Source of the DNA: Pseudonocardiaceae bacterium YIM PH 21723
GTDB taxonomy: Bacteria; Actinomycetota; Actinomycetes; Mycobacteriales; Pseudonocardiaceae
DNA: 64,000 nucleotides
Assembly: GCA_003600225.1 (NCBI GenBank)
Contig: QZFT01000045.1
Location: 202,792-266,791, forward strand
Direction of reading: 5' to 3'
Positions within the stretch are counted from its first letter, which is position 1. The number at the start of each line of letters is the position of its first letter. The notes under the pieces were generated by a model, which saw only the letters and a list, made by a program, of their open reading frames with translations, did not search any database and had not been told where the DNA came from. Of the stretch, positions 55,514 through 64,000 are shown in pieces. The translations under genes were made by a program, and so were the position numbers.

Positions 55514-57634
55514 GTGAACACAGTGACCAGCGACTCCCGGACGCACGACCTCATCTGGCTGACCACGCCGAACCTCCCGAACGACTGGAGCGACCTGGAC
55601 AAGCGCGCCGTCGACACGGCGCGGGTACTGGCCGCGGACGCCGTGGAGAAGGTCGGCAACGGTCACCCCGGTACCGCGATGAGCCTCGCTCCCACCGCCT
55701 ACACCCTGTTCCAGCGCGTCATGCGGCACGACCCGAGTGATGAGCACTGGGTCGGGCGGGACCGGTTCGTGCTCTCCTGTGGACACTCCAGCCTCACGCT
55801 GTACACACAGCTGTTCCTGTCCGGTTACGGCCTGGAGATCGACGACCTCAAGTCGCTGCGCACCTGGGGCTCGCGCACGCCCGGACACCCCGAGTACCGG
55901 CACACCAAGGGCGTGGAGATCACCACCGGCCCGCTGGGCCAGGGTCTGGCCTCCGCCGTGGGCATGGCGATGGCCGCCCGCCGAGAGCGGGGCCTGTTCG
56001 ACCCGGACGCCGCTCCCGGCGAGAGCCCGTTCGACCACAACGTCTACGTAATCGCCTCCGACGGTGACATCCAGGAGGGCGTGACCTCTGAGGCCTCGTC
56101 CATCGCCGGTCACCAGGAACTCGGCAACCTGGTCGTCATCTACGACGACAACAAGATCTCCATCGAGGACGACACCAACATCGCGTTCTCGGAGAACGTG
56201 GCCAAGCGCTACGCCGCCTACGGCTGGCACGTGCAGCACGTCGAGGGCGGCGAGAACGTCAACGGCCTGCTCGACGCGCTCACCCAGGCCCGCGCCGAGA
56301 CCACCAAGCCCTCGCTGATCGTGCTGACCACGGTGATCGGCTACCCGGCGCCGAAGAAGCAGAACACCGGCAAGGTGCACGGCTCCGCCCTCGGCGCCGA
56401 CGAGCTGGCCGCGGTGAAGAAGGCGCTGGGCTTCGACCCGGAGCTGACCTTCGAGGTGGACCAGGACGTCCTGGCCCATGCCCGCCAGGTAGTCGAGCGG
56501 GGCCGCATCGCGCGCGCCGCCTGGCAGGAGAAGTGGAACGCCTGGGCCAACGCCAACCCGGAGCGCAAGGCGTTGTTCGACCGGCTGGACTCCGGCGAAC
56601 TGCCCGACGGCTGGGCCGACGAGCTGCCGACCTGGGAGCCGGACGCCAAGGGCGTCGCCACCCGGAAGGCCTCCGGCGCCACGCTGAACGCCCTCGGCGC
56701 CACGCTGCCCGAGCTGTGGGGTGGATCGGCCGACCTGGCCGAGTCGAACAACACCACGATCTCCGGCGCCGACTCCTTCGGCCCGAGCAGCGCCTCCACC
56801 AAGGAGTGGAGCGCCAACCCGTACGGCCGCACGCTGCACTTCGGCATCCGCGAGCACGCCATGGGCTCCATCCTGAACGGCATCGCGCTGCACAGCCGCA
56901 CGCTGCCGTACGGCGCCACCTTCCTGGTGTTCTCCGACTACATGCGTCCGCCGGTCCGGCTGGCCTCGATCATGGAGCTGCCGGTCACCTACGTGTGGAC
57001 GCACGACTCCATCGGCCTCGGTGAGGACGGCCCGACCCACCAGCCGGTCGAGCACCTGTCCGCGCTGCGCGCCATCCCCGGCCTGGACATCGTCCGCCCC
57101 GGTGACGCCAACGAGACCGCCGCGGCCTGGAAGTCGATCATCCAGCGGCACTCCGGACCCAAGAACCGCCCGGTCGGTATCGCACTGACCAGGCAGAACG
57201 TTCCGGTCCTCGAGGGAACCAGCGCCGAGGGCGTAGCCAAGGGTGGCTACATCCTGGAAGAGGCTTCCGGTGGCACCCCGCAGCTGATCCTGATCGCCAC
57301 CGGCTCCGAGCTGCAGCTGGCCGTCAACGCCCGCAAGCAGCTGGAGGCCGACGGCATCCCCACCCGCGTGGTGTCCATGCCGTGCGTCGAGTGGTTCGAC
57401 GACCAGGAGGACTCCTACCGCGAGCAGGTGCTGCCCAGCTCCATCAAGGCGCGGGTCACAGTCGAGGCGGGAATCGCCCAGTGCTGGCACCGGTTCCTGG
57501 GAGATGCGGGCGAGGCGATCTCGCTGGAGCACTTCGGTGCCTCCGCCGACTTCGAGACGCTCTACCGCGAGTTCGGCATCACCACCGAGGCCGTCGTCGC
57601 GGCCGGCCAGCGTTCCGTCAAGAAGGCCCAGTAA
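55514..57634 (+). CDS. tkt: transketolase
   Basis: A 706 aa thiamine-diphosphate enzyme with a GTG start (a second GTG at 55523 is possible). The TPP motif is SDGDIQEGVTSEASS with DDNKISIED (about 175-215); early GNGHPGTAMSLAPTAYTL and the pyrimidine-domain LFGIREHAMGSILNGIALH-type segment are present. It moves two-carbon units between sugar phosphates. It is the first gene of the tkt-tal-pgi-zwf-opcA-pgl operon, with tal 71 bases on. Confidence 0.97.
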   Translation: MNTVTSDSRTHDLIWLTTPNLPNDWSDLDKRAVDTARVLAADAVEKVGNGHPGTAMSLAPTAYTLFQRVMRHDPSDEHWVGRDRFVLSCGHSSLTLYTQLFLSGYGLEIDDLKSLRTWGSRTPGHPEYRHTKGVEITTGPLGQGLASAVGMAMAARRERGLFDPDAAPGESPFDHNVYVIASDGDIQEGVTSEASSIAGHQELGNLVVIYDDNKISIEDDTNIAFSENVAKRYAAYGWHVQHVEGGENVNGLLDALTQARAETTKPSLIVLTTVIGYPAPKKQNTGKVHGSALGADELAAVKKALGFDPELTFEVDQDVLAHARQVVERGRIARAAWQEKWNAWANANPERKALFDRLDSGELPDGWADELPTWEPDAKGVATRKASGATLNALGATLPELWGGSADLAESNNTTISGADSFGPSSASTKEWSANPYGRTLHFGIREHAMGSILNGIALHSRTLPYGATFLVFSDYMRPPVRLASIMELPVTYVWTHDSIGLGEDGPTHQPVEHLSALRAIPGLDIVRPGDANETAAAWKSIIQRHSGPKNRPVGIALTRQNVPVLEGTSAEGVAKGGYILEEASGGTPQLILIATGSELQLAVNARKQLEADGIPTRVVSMPCVEWFDDQEDSYREQVLPSSIKARVTVEAGIAQCWHRFLGDAGEAISLEHFGASADFETLYREFGITTEAVVAAGQRSVKKAQ

Positions 57635-57681
57635 CAGATTCTGCAGAAAGTGCGACGCAGGAGCACTTTCTGCAGAATCTG
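57635..57681. repeat. 47-bp palindrome abutting the tkt stop codon (palindrome family B)
   Basis: Perfect 19-base arms (57635-57653 and 57663-57681) around a nine-base loop. The left arm starts on the base after the tkt TAA, and the right arm ends 24 bases before the tal start. The core GCACTTTC-TGCA-GAATCTG is nearly identical to the palindrome after sufT. It may attenuate transcription between tkt and tal or protect the tkt 3' end. Confidence 0.88.
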
Positions 57682-57705
57682 CTCCGGATTTAGGAGTAGA
57701 TAGCT

Positions 57706-58815
57706 TTGTCTGACCAGTTGAAAGCCCTCACCGCCGCGGGTGTCTCGCTGTGGCTGGACGACCTGTCCAGGGACCGGCTCAACTCCGGCAACCTCGCCGA
57801 CCTCATCGCGACCAAGCACATCGTCGGCGTGACCACCAATCCGACGATCTTCCAGGGTGCCCTCTCCAAGGGAGAGGCCTACGACGAGCAGGTTCGTGAG
57901 CTCGCCGCCCAGGGCGCCGACGTCGAAGCCGTGGTCCGCGCGCTGACCACCACCGACGTGCGCAACGCCTGCGACGTCTTCCGCCCGGTCCACGACCGCA
58001 CGAACGGCGTCGACGGCCGGGTGTCCATCGAGGTGGACCCGCGTCTGGCCGCCGACACCGCCAAGACCGTGGCCGAGGCCGCCGAGCTGTGGAAGATCGT
58101 CGACCGGCCCAACCTGCTGATCAAGATCCCGGCCACCCGTGAGGGCCTGCCGGCGATCACCGCGACCATCGCCCAGGGCATCAGCGTGAACGTCACGCTG
58201 ATCTTCTCGGTGGACCGTTACCGCGAGGTCATCGAGGCCTACATCGCGGGCCTGGAGCAGGCGAAGGCCAACGGCCACGACCTGGCAGGCATCCACTCGG
58301 TCGCCTCGTTCTTCGTGTCCCGGGTGGACACCGAGATCGACAAGAGACTGGACGCCATCGGCACCGACGAGGCCGCTGCGCTGCGTGGCCAGGCCGCCGT
58401 CGCCAACGCGCGCGTCGCCTACGGCGCCTTCGAGGAGACCTTCGCGGGCGAACGCTGGGAAGGCCTGGCCGCGGCCGGCGCCAACCGGCAGCGTCCACTG
58501 TGGGCGTCCACCGGCGTGAAGAACCCGGACTACTCGGACACGCTCTACGTGGACGAACTCGTGGTCGCGGACACCGTGAACACCGTTCCGGAGAAGACAC
58601 TCGACGCCGTCGCCGACCACGGCAAGATCAGCGGCGATAGGGTGACAGGGACAGCGACGGTCGCGAAGGGCGTCTTCGTCGAACTCGCCGCCGCCGGTAT
58701 CGACATCGATGATGTCTACCAGCTGCTGGAGCGCGAGGGCGTGGAGAAGTTCGAGAAGTCCTGGACGGAACTTCTGGAGACCGTCAAGCAGCAACTCGAC
58801 GCCACGAAGGGCTAG
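57706..58815 (+). CDS. tal: transaldolase
   Basis: A 369 aa transaldolase of the long actinobacterial type. It starts at a TTG preceded by AGGAG. Conserved parts are [30 protein letters not shown], the Schiff-base Lys in [16 protein letters not shown] (about 140) and [12 protein letters not shown]. It transfers a dihydroxyacetone unit between sugar phosphates, alongside transketolase. Confidence 0.96.
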   Translation: MSDQLKALTAAGVSLWLDDLSRDRLNSGNLADLIATKHIVGVTTNPTIFQGALSKGEAYDEQVRELAAQGADVEAVVRALTTTDVRNACDVFRPVHDRTNGVDGRVSIEVDPRLAADTAKTVAEAAELWKIVDRPNLLIKIPATREGLPAITATIAQGISVNVTLIFSVDRYREVIEAYIAGLEQAKANGHDLAGIHSVASFFVSRVDTEIDKRLDAIGTDEAAALRGQAAVANARVAYGAFEETFAGERWEGLAAAGANRQRPLWASTGVKNPDYSDTLYVDELVVADTVNTVPEKTLDAVADHGKISGDRVTGTATVAKGVFVELAAAGIDIDDVYQLLEREGVEKFEKSWTELLETVKQQLDATKG

Positions 58816-58828
58816 GTCACCGATCGCC

Positions 58829-60490
58829 ATGGCCAGGTTGGAAATCACCCGAGTAACCGGACACCGCCAGGCCGAGGCGATCGCGATCGCCGAATCCCTG
58901 GTCGCGGACAAGGCGGCCAGCAGGCTCGCGCGTCAGGACTCCACGCTGTGGGGTCCTGACGCGGAGGCCGAGGCCTGCGTCCGGCTCGCCTGGACGACCC
59001 TGCCCCTCAGTTCCCGGCCACTGGTCGCGCAGATTCTGGAACTGCGTAAGGAACTGCACTCCGAGGGTCTCGATCGCATCGTGCTCGCCGGGATGGGCGG
59101 CTCCTCGCTCGCCCCGGAGGTCATCTGCGCCGCGCACGGGGTGCCGCTGACCGTGCTGGACACCACCGACCCCGGTCAGGTGGCCGACGCGCTGGCCGGC
59201 GACCTGCGGCGTACCGTGCTGGTCGTCTCCTCCAAGTCGGGCTCCACGGTGGAGACCGACAGCCACCGGCGCATCTTCGAGAAAGCGTTCACCGACGAGG
59301 GAATCGACGCCGCGAGCCGCATCGTGGTGGTCACCGACCCGGGTTCGCCCCTCGCGGAGGCGTCCGCCAAGGCGGGTTACCGCAAGGTGTTCGAGGCCGA
59401 CCCGCACGTGGGCGGCCGCTACTCCGCGCTGACCGCGTTCGGCCTGGTGCCATCCGGTCTGGCCGGGGCGGACATCGACCGGCTGCTCACCGAGGCCGCC
59501 GACACCACCGAGGCACTCGCCACGGACACCCTGAACAACCCGGCGATCGTGTTCGCCGCCGAGCTGGGTGCCGCGCACACCGAGGGCGGCGAGAAGATCG
59601 TCTTCACCACGAAGGGCCAGAGCATCGGCGCCTTCGGTGACTGGGTCGAGCAACTGATCGCGGAGTCCACCGGCAAGAACGGCACCGGCATGTTGCCGGT
59701 AGTCATGGAGCCGCACTGGCAGTCCGGGACCGACGGCAAGGACGGCACCGGTATCCACGTGATCACCAGCGGCGAGGAACTGCCGCTGGAGGAGATCAAC
59801 AGCTACCTGTCCTCGCAGGGCCCCCTGGGTGCCCAGTTCCAGCTGTGGGAGACCACGACCGCGCTGCTGGGCAAGGTGCTGGGCATCAACCCGTTCGACC
59901 AGCCGGACGTCGAGGCGGCCAAGAAGGCGGCGCGCGCGTTGCTGGACAACCCGCCGGCGGAGAGCGACGCACACACCCCGCTGCTGACCGAGGGCGCGGT
60001 GCAGGTGTTCGCCGAGGGCGGCTGGATCGGGACCGCACCCAGCACGCTGTCCGAGGCGTTGAAGACGCTGGTGGATGCCATCCCGGAGTTCGGTTACCTG
60101 TCGGTTCAGGCCTACCTCGATCGCATCGAGGACGCCTCGGCGGCGTTGCTGCGCCCCGAGCTGGCCCGCCGGGTCCCCCAGCACGTGACGTACGGCTGGG
60201 GACCGCGGTTCCTGCACTCCACCGGGCAGTACCACAAGGGCGGGCACCAGAACGGCGCCTTCCTCCAGCTCACCGGCGCGTCCGAAGAGGACATCCAGGT
60301 GCCCGACCGGCCGTACACCCTGAGCACGCTGCAACTGGCTCAGGCGGGCGGCGACGCCCAGGTGCTGGCCGAGCACAAGCGCCCGGTGCTGCGCCTGCAC
60401 CTCACCGATCGGATGCAAGGGCTGATTCAGCTGGTCGAGGCCGTGCAGAGCCTGCCGGAATACACGATCATTCATTCATACCCCGTATGA
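58829..60490 (+). CDS. pgi: glucose-6-phosphate isomerase
   Basis: A 553 aa isomerase from the ATG at 58829. Phosphate-binding motifs are GMGGSSLAPEVI and VVSSKSGSTVETDSHR (about 130-150); later FVTDPGSPLA-like and SGLAGADIDRLL segments match the actinobacterial pgi found between tal and zwf. It interconverts glucose-6-P and fructose-6-P. The stop codon coincides with the start of an inverted-repeat element. Confidence 0.93.
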   Translation: MARLEITRVTGHRQAEAIAIAESLVADKAASRLARQDSTLWGPDAEAEACVRLAWTTLPLSSRPLVAQILELRKELHSEGLDRIVLAGMGGSSLAPEVICAAHGVPLTVLDTTDPGQVADALAGDLRRTVLVVSSKSGSTVETDSHRRIFEKAFTDEGIDAASRIVVVTDPGSPLAEASAKAGYRKVFEADPHVGGRYSALTAFGLVPSGLAGADIDRLLTEAADTTEALATDTLNNPAIVFAAELGAAHTEGGEKIVFTTKGQSIGAFGDWVEQLIAESTGKNGTGMLPVVMEPHWQSGTDGKDGTGIHVITSGEELPLEEINSYLSSQGPLGAQFQLWETTTALLGKVLGINPFDQPDVEAAKKAARALLDNPPAESDAHTPLLTEGAVQVFAEGGWIGTAPSTLSEALKTLVDAIPEFGYLSVQAYLDRIEDASAALLRPELARRVPQHVTYGWGPRFLHSTGQYHKGGHQNGAFLQLTGASEEDIQVPDRPYTLSTLQLAQAGGDAQVLAEHKRPVLRLHLTDRMQGLIQLVEAVQSLPEYTIIHSYPV

Positions 60491-60647
60491 GATTGCGAGA
60501 ACGGGGAATGCCGTAGCGAGCGGCGATCCAGGTGGATGCATCGCAAGGCGGAGGAGGGAGACATGGCGGAGCCATGGCGACCGACGACAACGCCGCGAGG
60601 CGCCGCCTGGGCGCCGCGCAGTAGGCATGCCCCGTTCTCGTGATCTC
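60489..60647. mobile_element. MITE-like 159-bp inverted-repeat element between pgi and zwf
   Basis: Terminal arms 60489-60512 and 60624-60647 match in reverse complement at 21 of 24 bases (core CGAGAACGGGG), and the interior continues to pair partly (GCGGCGATCCAGG against CCTGGGCGCCGC) with a central CATGGC-GGA-GCCATG hairpin. No protein is encoded. The element starts in the pgi stop codon and ends 24 bases before zwf. It could be a miniature transposon or a structured RNA in the operon; no target duplication is evident. Confidence 0.6.
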
Positions 60648-60671
60648 TTTAACCACTGCTGGGAGAAAGCC

Positions 60672-62201
60672 TTGAGTACGTCCTGGGTCAATCCGCTGCG
60701 GGATCCCAGGGACAAGAGGTTGCCCCGGATCGCCGGCCCCTGCGGGCTGGTGATCTTCGGGGTGACCGGGGACCTGTCCCGCAAGAAACTCATGCCCGCC
60801 ATCTACGACCTGTCCAACCGAGGCCTGCTGCCGCCGGGCTTCGCGCTGGTCGGCTTCGCCCGCCGTGACTGGGCCGACGAAGACTTCATGAAGGTCGTCA
60901 AGGACGCGGTCAGGGAACACGCCCGCACCCCGTTCCGGGAAGCCGTCTGGAAGCAGCTGGCCGAAGGCCTCCGGTTCGTGCAGGGCTCCTTCGATGACGA
61001 CGCCGCGTTCGACCAGCTCGCCGACACGCTCAAGCAGCTGGACGACCAGCGGGGCACCGGCGGCAACCACGCGTTCTACCTGTCCATCCCGCCCGCCGCG
61101 TTCCCCACGGTGACCCGCCAGCTCTCCCGCTCCGGGCTGGCGTCCGCCGACGGCGAGCGCTGGCGCCGGGTCGTGATCGAGAAGCCGTTCGGCCACGACC
61201 TGGACAGCGCGCGTGAGCTGAACGCCGTGGTGAACGACGTCTTCCCCGAGGAGTCGGTGTTCCGCATCGACCACTACCTCGGCAAGGAGACCGTGCAGAA
61301 CGTGCTGGCGCTGCGCTTCGCCAACACGTTCTTCGAGCCGATCTGGAACGCCAACTACGTGGACCACGTGCAGATCACCATGGCCGAGGACATCGGTCTG
61401 GGCGGTCGCGCGGGCTACTACGACGGCATCGGCGCGGCGCGGGACGTCATCCAGAACCACCTGCTGCAACTCCTCGCGCTCACCGCGATGGAGGAGCCGG
61501 TCTCCTTCTCCCCAGCCGACCTGCGGGCCGAGAAGGCGAAGGTACTGGCCTCCACGAAGCCGATCGAGCCGCTGGACGAGACCACCGCGCGTGGTCAGTA
61601 CGTCGGCGGCTGGCAGGGTGGCCAGCAGGTCCCGGGTCTGCTGGAGGAAGGTGGCTTCTCCCCGGAGTCGACCACCGAGACCTTCGCCGCGATCACCCTG
61701 GGCGTGCACAACCGCCGCTGGGCGGGCGTGCCGTTCTACCTGCGTACCGGCAAGCGGCTGGGCCGCCGGGTCACCGAGATCGCCGTGGTCTTCAAGCGCG
61801 CCCCGCACCTGCCCTTCGACGACACCGCCACCGAGGAGCTGGGGCAGAACGCCCTGGTCATCCGGGTGCAGCCGGACGAGGGCATCACCATGCGGTTCGG
61901 CTCCAAGATCCCCGGCACGTCCATGGAGATCCGCGATGTGAACATGGACTTCTCCTACGGTCACGCGTTCACCGAGGCCTCCCCGGAGGCGTACGAGCGG
62001 TTGATCCTGGACGTGCTGCTCGGCGAGCCCTCGCTGTTCCCGGTCAACGAAGAGGTCGAGCTGTCCTGGAAGATCCTGGACCCGGTGCTCGACTTCTGGG
62101 CCGAGCAGGGCAAACCCGATCCATACGAGCCGGGCGCCTGGGGCCCGGACAGCGCCGAGGCCATGCTGGCGCGCACCGGACGCACCTGGAGGCGGCCATG
62201 A
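60672..62201 (+). CDS. zwf: glucose-6-phosphate 1-dehydrogenase
   Basis: A 509 aa enzyme, starting at a TTG (MSTSWVNPLRDPRDKRLPRI) behind a GGGAG site; the upstream ATG at 60627 lies inside the inverted repeat and is less likely. NADP binding is VIFGVTGDLSRKKLMPA, and the active-site motif is FRIDHYLGKE (about residue 198). It makes 6-phosphogluconolactone and NADPH. Its stop overlaps the opcA start by four bases. Confidence 0.96.
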   Translation: MSTSWVNPLRDPRDKRLPRIAGPCGLVIFGVTGDLSRKKLMPAIYDLSNRGLLPPGFALVGFARRDWADEDFMKVVKDAVREHARTPFREAVWKQLAEGLRFVQGSFDDDAAFDQLADTLKQLDDQRGTGGNHAFYLSIPPAAFPTVTRQLSRSGLASADGERWRRVVIEKPFGHDLDSARELNAVVNDVFPEESVFRIDHYLGKETVQNVLALRFANTFFEPIWNANYVDHVQITMAEDIGLGGRAGYYDGIGAARDVIQNHLLQLLALTAMEEPVSFSPADLRAEKAKVLASTKPIEPLDETTARGQYVGGWQGGQQVPGLLEEGGFSPESTTETFAAITLGVHNRRWAGVPFYLRTGKRLGRRVTEIAVVFKRAPHLPFDDTATEELGQNALVIRVQPDEGITMRFGSKIPGTSMEIRDVNMDFSYGHAFTEASPEAYERLILDVLLGEPSLFPVNEEVELSWKILDPVLDFWAEQGKPDPYEPGAWGPDSAEAMLARTGRTWRRP

Positions 62202-63187
62202 TCGTCGACCTGCCATCCACCACCACTTCCGCGGTGAACAAGAAGCTGGTGGAACTGCGGGAACGCGGCGGCGCGGTCACCCTCGCGCGGGTGCTCACGC
62301 TGGTGATAGTGACCAATGAGGGCGAGGAGGCGGAGTCGGTCATCGACCCCGCCATCGAAGCCAGCCGGGAGCACCCGTGCCGGGTGATCATCCTGGCCCG
62401 GGGACCCAAGAAGGCGGCTCCCCGGCTCGACGCGCAGATCCGGGTCGGCGGCGACGCGGGTGCCAGTGAGGTCATCGTGCTGCGGCTCTACGGCCCCCTC
62501 GCGGGCCAGGGCGCCAGCTGCGCGATTCCACTGCTGCTGCCCGACGCCCCCGTCGTGGCCTGGTGGCCGACCGGCGCCCCGGCGAACACCGCCGAGGACC
62601 CGATCGGCACCCTCGCGCACCGGCGGATCACCGACGCCGCGGCGGAGAAGAACCCGATCAAGTTCCTCACCTCCCGGCTGGAGACCTACTCCGACGGTGA
62701 CACCGACCTGGCGTGGACCCGGGTGACGCAGTGGCGTGCGCTGCTGTCCGCCGCGCTGGATCTGCCACCGCACGAGAAGGTCAGGGCGGCCACGGTCACC
62801 GGCGACGCGACCTCCCCGTCCAGCGAGCTCCTGGCCGCGTGGTTGTCCCGGTACCTGAACGTCCCGGTGCGCCGGGTGAAGACCGACGCCGGGCCCGGCA
62901 TCGTGTCCGTGGTGCTGGAACGGCAGTCCGGCAACGTCGAGCTGGTCCGGCCGGACGGCGTGACCGCGACGCTGACCCAGTTCGGCCAGCCGGAGCGCCG
63001 GGTGGCGCTGCCCCGCCGGGACCTCACCGAGTGCCTGACCGAGGAACTGCGCAGGCTGGACCCGGACGAGATCTACGAGGAGACGCTGCACGACCTCGGC
63101 AAGGTGATCAAGGGGCGTGCCCCGGCCGCCACCAAGACCGCGCCGAAGAAGGCAGTGGCGACGAAGAAGAAGGCAGCGAAGAAGTGA
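62198..63187 (+). CDS. opcA: OpcA, glucose-6-phosphate dehydrogenase assembly/activator protein
   Basis: A 329 aa OpcA with the conserved MIVDLPSTTTSAVNKKLVELRERGGAVTLARVLTLVIV N-terminus and PDAPVVAWWPTGAPANTAEDPIG in the middle. OpcA modulates Zwf, and the gene always follows zwf in actinomycetes. The last 25 residues are a Lys/Ala-rich low-complexity tail (PKKAVATKKKAAKK) that is not part of the core fold. GTG of pgl overlaps its stop. Confidence 0.95.
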   Translation: MIVDLPSTTTSAVNKKLVELRERGGAVTLARVLTLVIVTNEGEEAESVIDPAIEASREHPCRVIILARGPKKAAPRLDAQIRVGGDAGASEVIVLRLYGPLAGQGASCAIPLLLPDAPVVAWWPTGAPANTAEDPIGTLAHRRITDAAAEKNPIKFLTSRLETYSDGDTDLAWTRVTQWRALLSAALDLPPHEKVRAATVTGDATSPSSELLAAWLSRYLNVPVRRVKTDAGPGIVSVVLERQSGNVELVRPDGVTATLTQFGQPERRVALPRRDLTECLTEELRRLDPDEIYEETLHDLGKVIKGRAPAATKTAPKKAVATKKKAAKK

Positions 63188-63909
63188 GTCAGCCACAGAT
63201 CCTGGTCCACCGGGACGCGGAGACGCTGGCAGCCGCCGCGGCCGCCCGCCTGGTGGACCGGATCGTGGCCGCGCAGGGCGCCAGGGGCCACGCGTCGGTG
63301 GTACTCACCGGCGGTGGCACCGGCATGGGCACGCTCCGCGCGGTCCGCGAACTGGATGCCAAGGACGCGATCGACTGGTCCGCCGTCGACCTGTACTGGG
63401 GCGATGAGCGGTTCCTGCCCGAGGGTGACCCGGAGCGGAACCACACGCAGGCCCGCGAGGCCCTGCTGGATCACGTTCCGCTCGATCCGGCCCGGGTGCA
63501 CGTGATGGCTCCGTCGGACGGCGAGTTCGGCGACGACGTGGACAAGGCCGCCGCCGCGTACGCCCAGGTGATCGAGTCCGCGTCTGTTGATGTGCTCATG
63601 CTGGGCATGGGCGGCGAGGGCCACGTGGCCTCGGTCTTCCCGGATTCCCCCGCGGTGCGGGAGAAGACGGCGACCGTGGTCGCGGTCCGCGACTGCCCGA
63701 AGCCGCCGCCGACCCGGATCTCGCTGACGCTGCCGCTGATCCGGCAGTCCAGGGAGGTCTGGCTGTTGACCGCCGGCGAGGCCAAGTCCGAGGCCGTCGC
63801 CGCGGCGCTGACCGGTGCCCGGGAGCGGGATATCCCCGCGGCCGGGGCCCGTGGCACCCAGGAGACCATCTGGTTCCTGGACACCGCCTCGGCATCCCTC
63901 CTGCTGTAA
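63184..63909 (+). CDS. pgl: 6-phosphogluconolactonase
   Basis: A 241 aa protein of the DevB/NagB fold. It has SVVLTGGGTGMGTLRAV, VDLYWGDERFLPEGDPERNHTQA (active-site Asp/Glu region), LMLGMGGEGHVASVFPDS and SLTLPLIRQSREVWLL, matching the family. It hydrolyses 6-phosphogluconolactone. The GTG start overlaps the opcA stop (GTGA). Last gene of the pentose-phosphate operon. Confidence 0.96.
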   Translation: MSQPQILVHRDAETLAAAAAARLVDRIVAAQGARGHASVVLTGGGTGMGTLRAVRELDAKDAIDWSAVDLYWGDERFLPEGDPERNHTQAREALLDHVPLDPARVHVMAPSDGEFGDDVDKAAAAYAQVIESASVDVLMLGMGGEGHVASVFPDSPAVREKTATVVAVRDCPKPPPTRISLTLPLIRQSREVWLLTAGEAKSEAVAAALTGARERDIPAAGARGTQETIWFLDTASASLLL

Positions 63910-64000
63910 CCCCAGATCCCGAAGTTGGCGATGTTCGGCACGAACAGCAGCGACGCGCCCAGCACCGCGCCGGGGATCGTGCCCATGCCGCCGAGGATGA
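63910..64000 (-). pseudogene. possible remnant of a branched-chain amino acid ABC permease
   Basis: On the minus strand the last 90 bases read LGGMGTIPGAVLGASLLFVP, which resembles the late glycine-rich segment of LivM-type permeases. The frame then enters a family A palindrome half and runs on antisense through pgl without a stop, so the normal 60-70 C-terminal residues are missing. The gene would come from beyond the window. The similarity is short and could be chance. Confidence 0.3.
63918..63939. repeat. palindrome family A half site
   Basis: CCCGAAGTTGGCGATGTTCGG matches the left arm of family A with one change. Only a short CGAAC follows, so the right arm is lost. It lies nine bases after the pgl stop. 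Confidence 0.65.

Noticed and set aside
55505..57532. A very long open frame antisense to transketolase, and similar ones antisense to the M6-like protease (49861-51993) and sufD/sufB (12409-13998, 13995-15485)
   Set aside because: They mirror GC-rich third positions of firm genes, read as low-complexity Gly/Arg/Val/His proteins with no domain, and have no ribosome sites or context.
60627..60671. ATG at 60627 as the zwf start
   Set aside because: It lies in the right arm of the inverted-repeat element and adds residues unlike the family; the TTG at 60672 has a ribosome site and the usual N-terminus.

Overview
The window is high-GC DNA (many GTG/TTG starts, strong G/C third-position bias) from an actinomycete, most likely of the Pseudonocardiaceae and near the mycolata. 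The markers are an F420/LLM oxidoreductase, an MptB-type mannosyltransferase, a complete sufR-BD-(Rieske)-C-S-U-T operon, ctaA/ctaB and a tkt-tal-pgi-zwf-opcA-pgl operon. From memory, these core genes follow the M. tuberculosis Rv1445c-Rv1466 neighbourhood in which pgl/opcA/zwf/tal/tkt, ctaB, qor, ctaA, an ABC exporter, mptB and sufR-sufT lie side by side. Here the block is opened at several junctions by accessory modules.

Layout. 0-2.6 kb: a PAS-GGDEF-EAL protein (possibly cut by the window edge) coupled to a DUF574-type SAM methyltransferase. 2.6-9.6 kb: two alpha/beta hydrolases with an unassigned protein, an AlkD-like repair protein, an MFS exporter with an XRE regulator, and an acetoacetate-decarboxylase-fold protein. 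9.6-16.3 kb: suf operon, with a SufR-type operator and an iron-box-like site in its leader. 16.38-18.0 kb: a DUF222-HNH gene between ~180 bp inverted repeats that fold into a gap-free four-way junction, with two covarying base pairs between copies. 18.0-20.7 kb: Lrp regulator, LLM oxidoreductase, deaminase, APH-like kinase. 20.77-30.23 kb: a tight ten-gene minus-strand operon that looks like an uncharacterised natural-product pathway (PltF-like adenylation enzyme, carrier protein, acyl-CoA dehydrogenase, EctC-like cupin, transglutaminase-like protein, TrpB2-like enzyme, ATP-grasp ligase, EamA exporter, FAD oxidase, unknown protein). 30.65-34.6 kb: mptB, ABC exporter, YdcF-like protein. 34.86-39.18 kb: a 2,3-dihydroxybenzoate/aryl-carrier operon behind two iron-box-like sites, with no NRPS in the window. 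39.2-43 kb: TetR with a divergent hydrolase fusion, enoyl-CoA hydratase, MFS. 43-49 kb: ctaA, a MarR/GbsR-like regulator, a second DUF222-HNH gene with palindromic DNA downstream, DUF885 protein, qor. 49-54.1 kb: secreted M6-like protease with two lipoproteins, a secreted protein with an amber codon in its signal peptide, two FKBP lipoproteins. 54.3-63.9 kb: ctaB and the pentose-phosphate operon.

The most distinctive features are non-coding. One family of long palindromes (arm core CCGAAGTTGACGATGTTCGG) sits at gene ends at 20.7, 39.2 and 40.9 kb, with a degenerate copy at 54.2 kb and a half site at 63.9 kb; it supplies the stop codon and last residues of two proteins. A second family abuts the stop codons of sufT and tkt, and a MITE-like inverted repeat starts in the pgi stop codon. 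No rRNA, tRNA, CRISPR array or recognisable transposase was seen. All family assignments come from reading motifs by eye; no database search was run.
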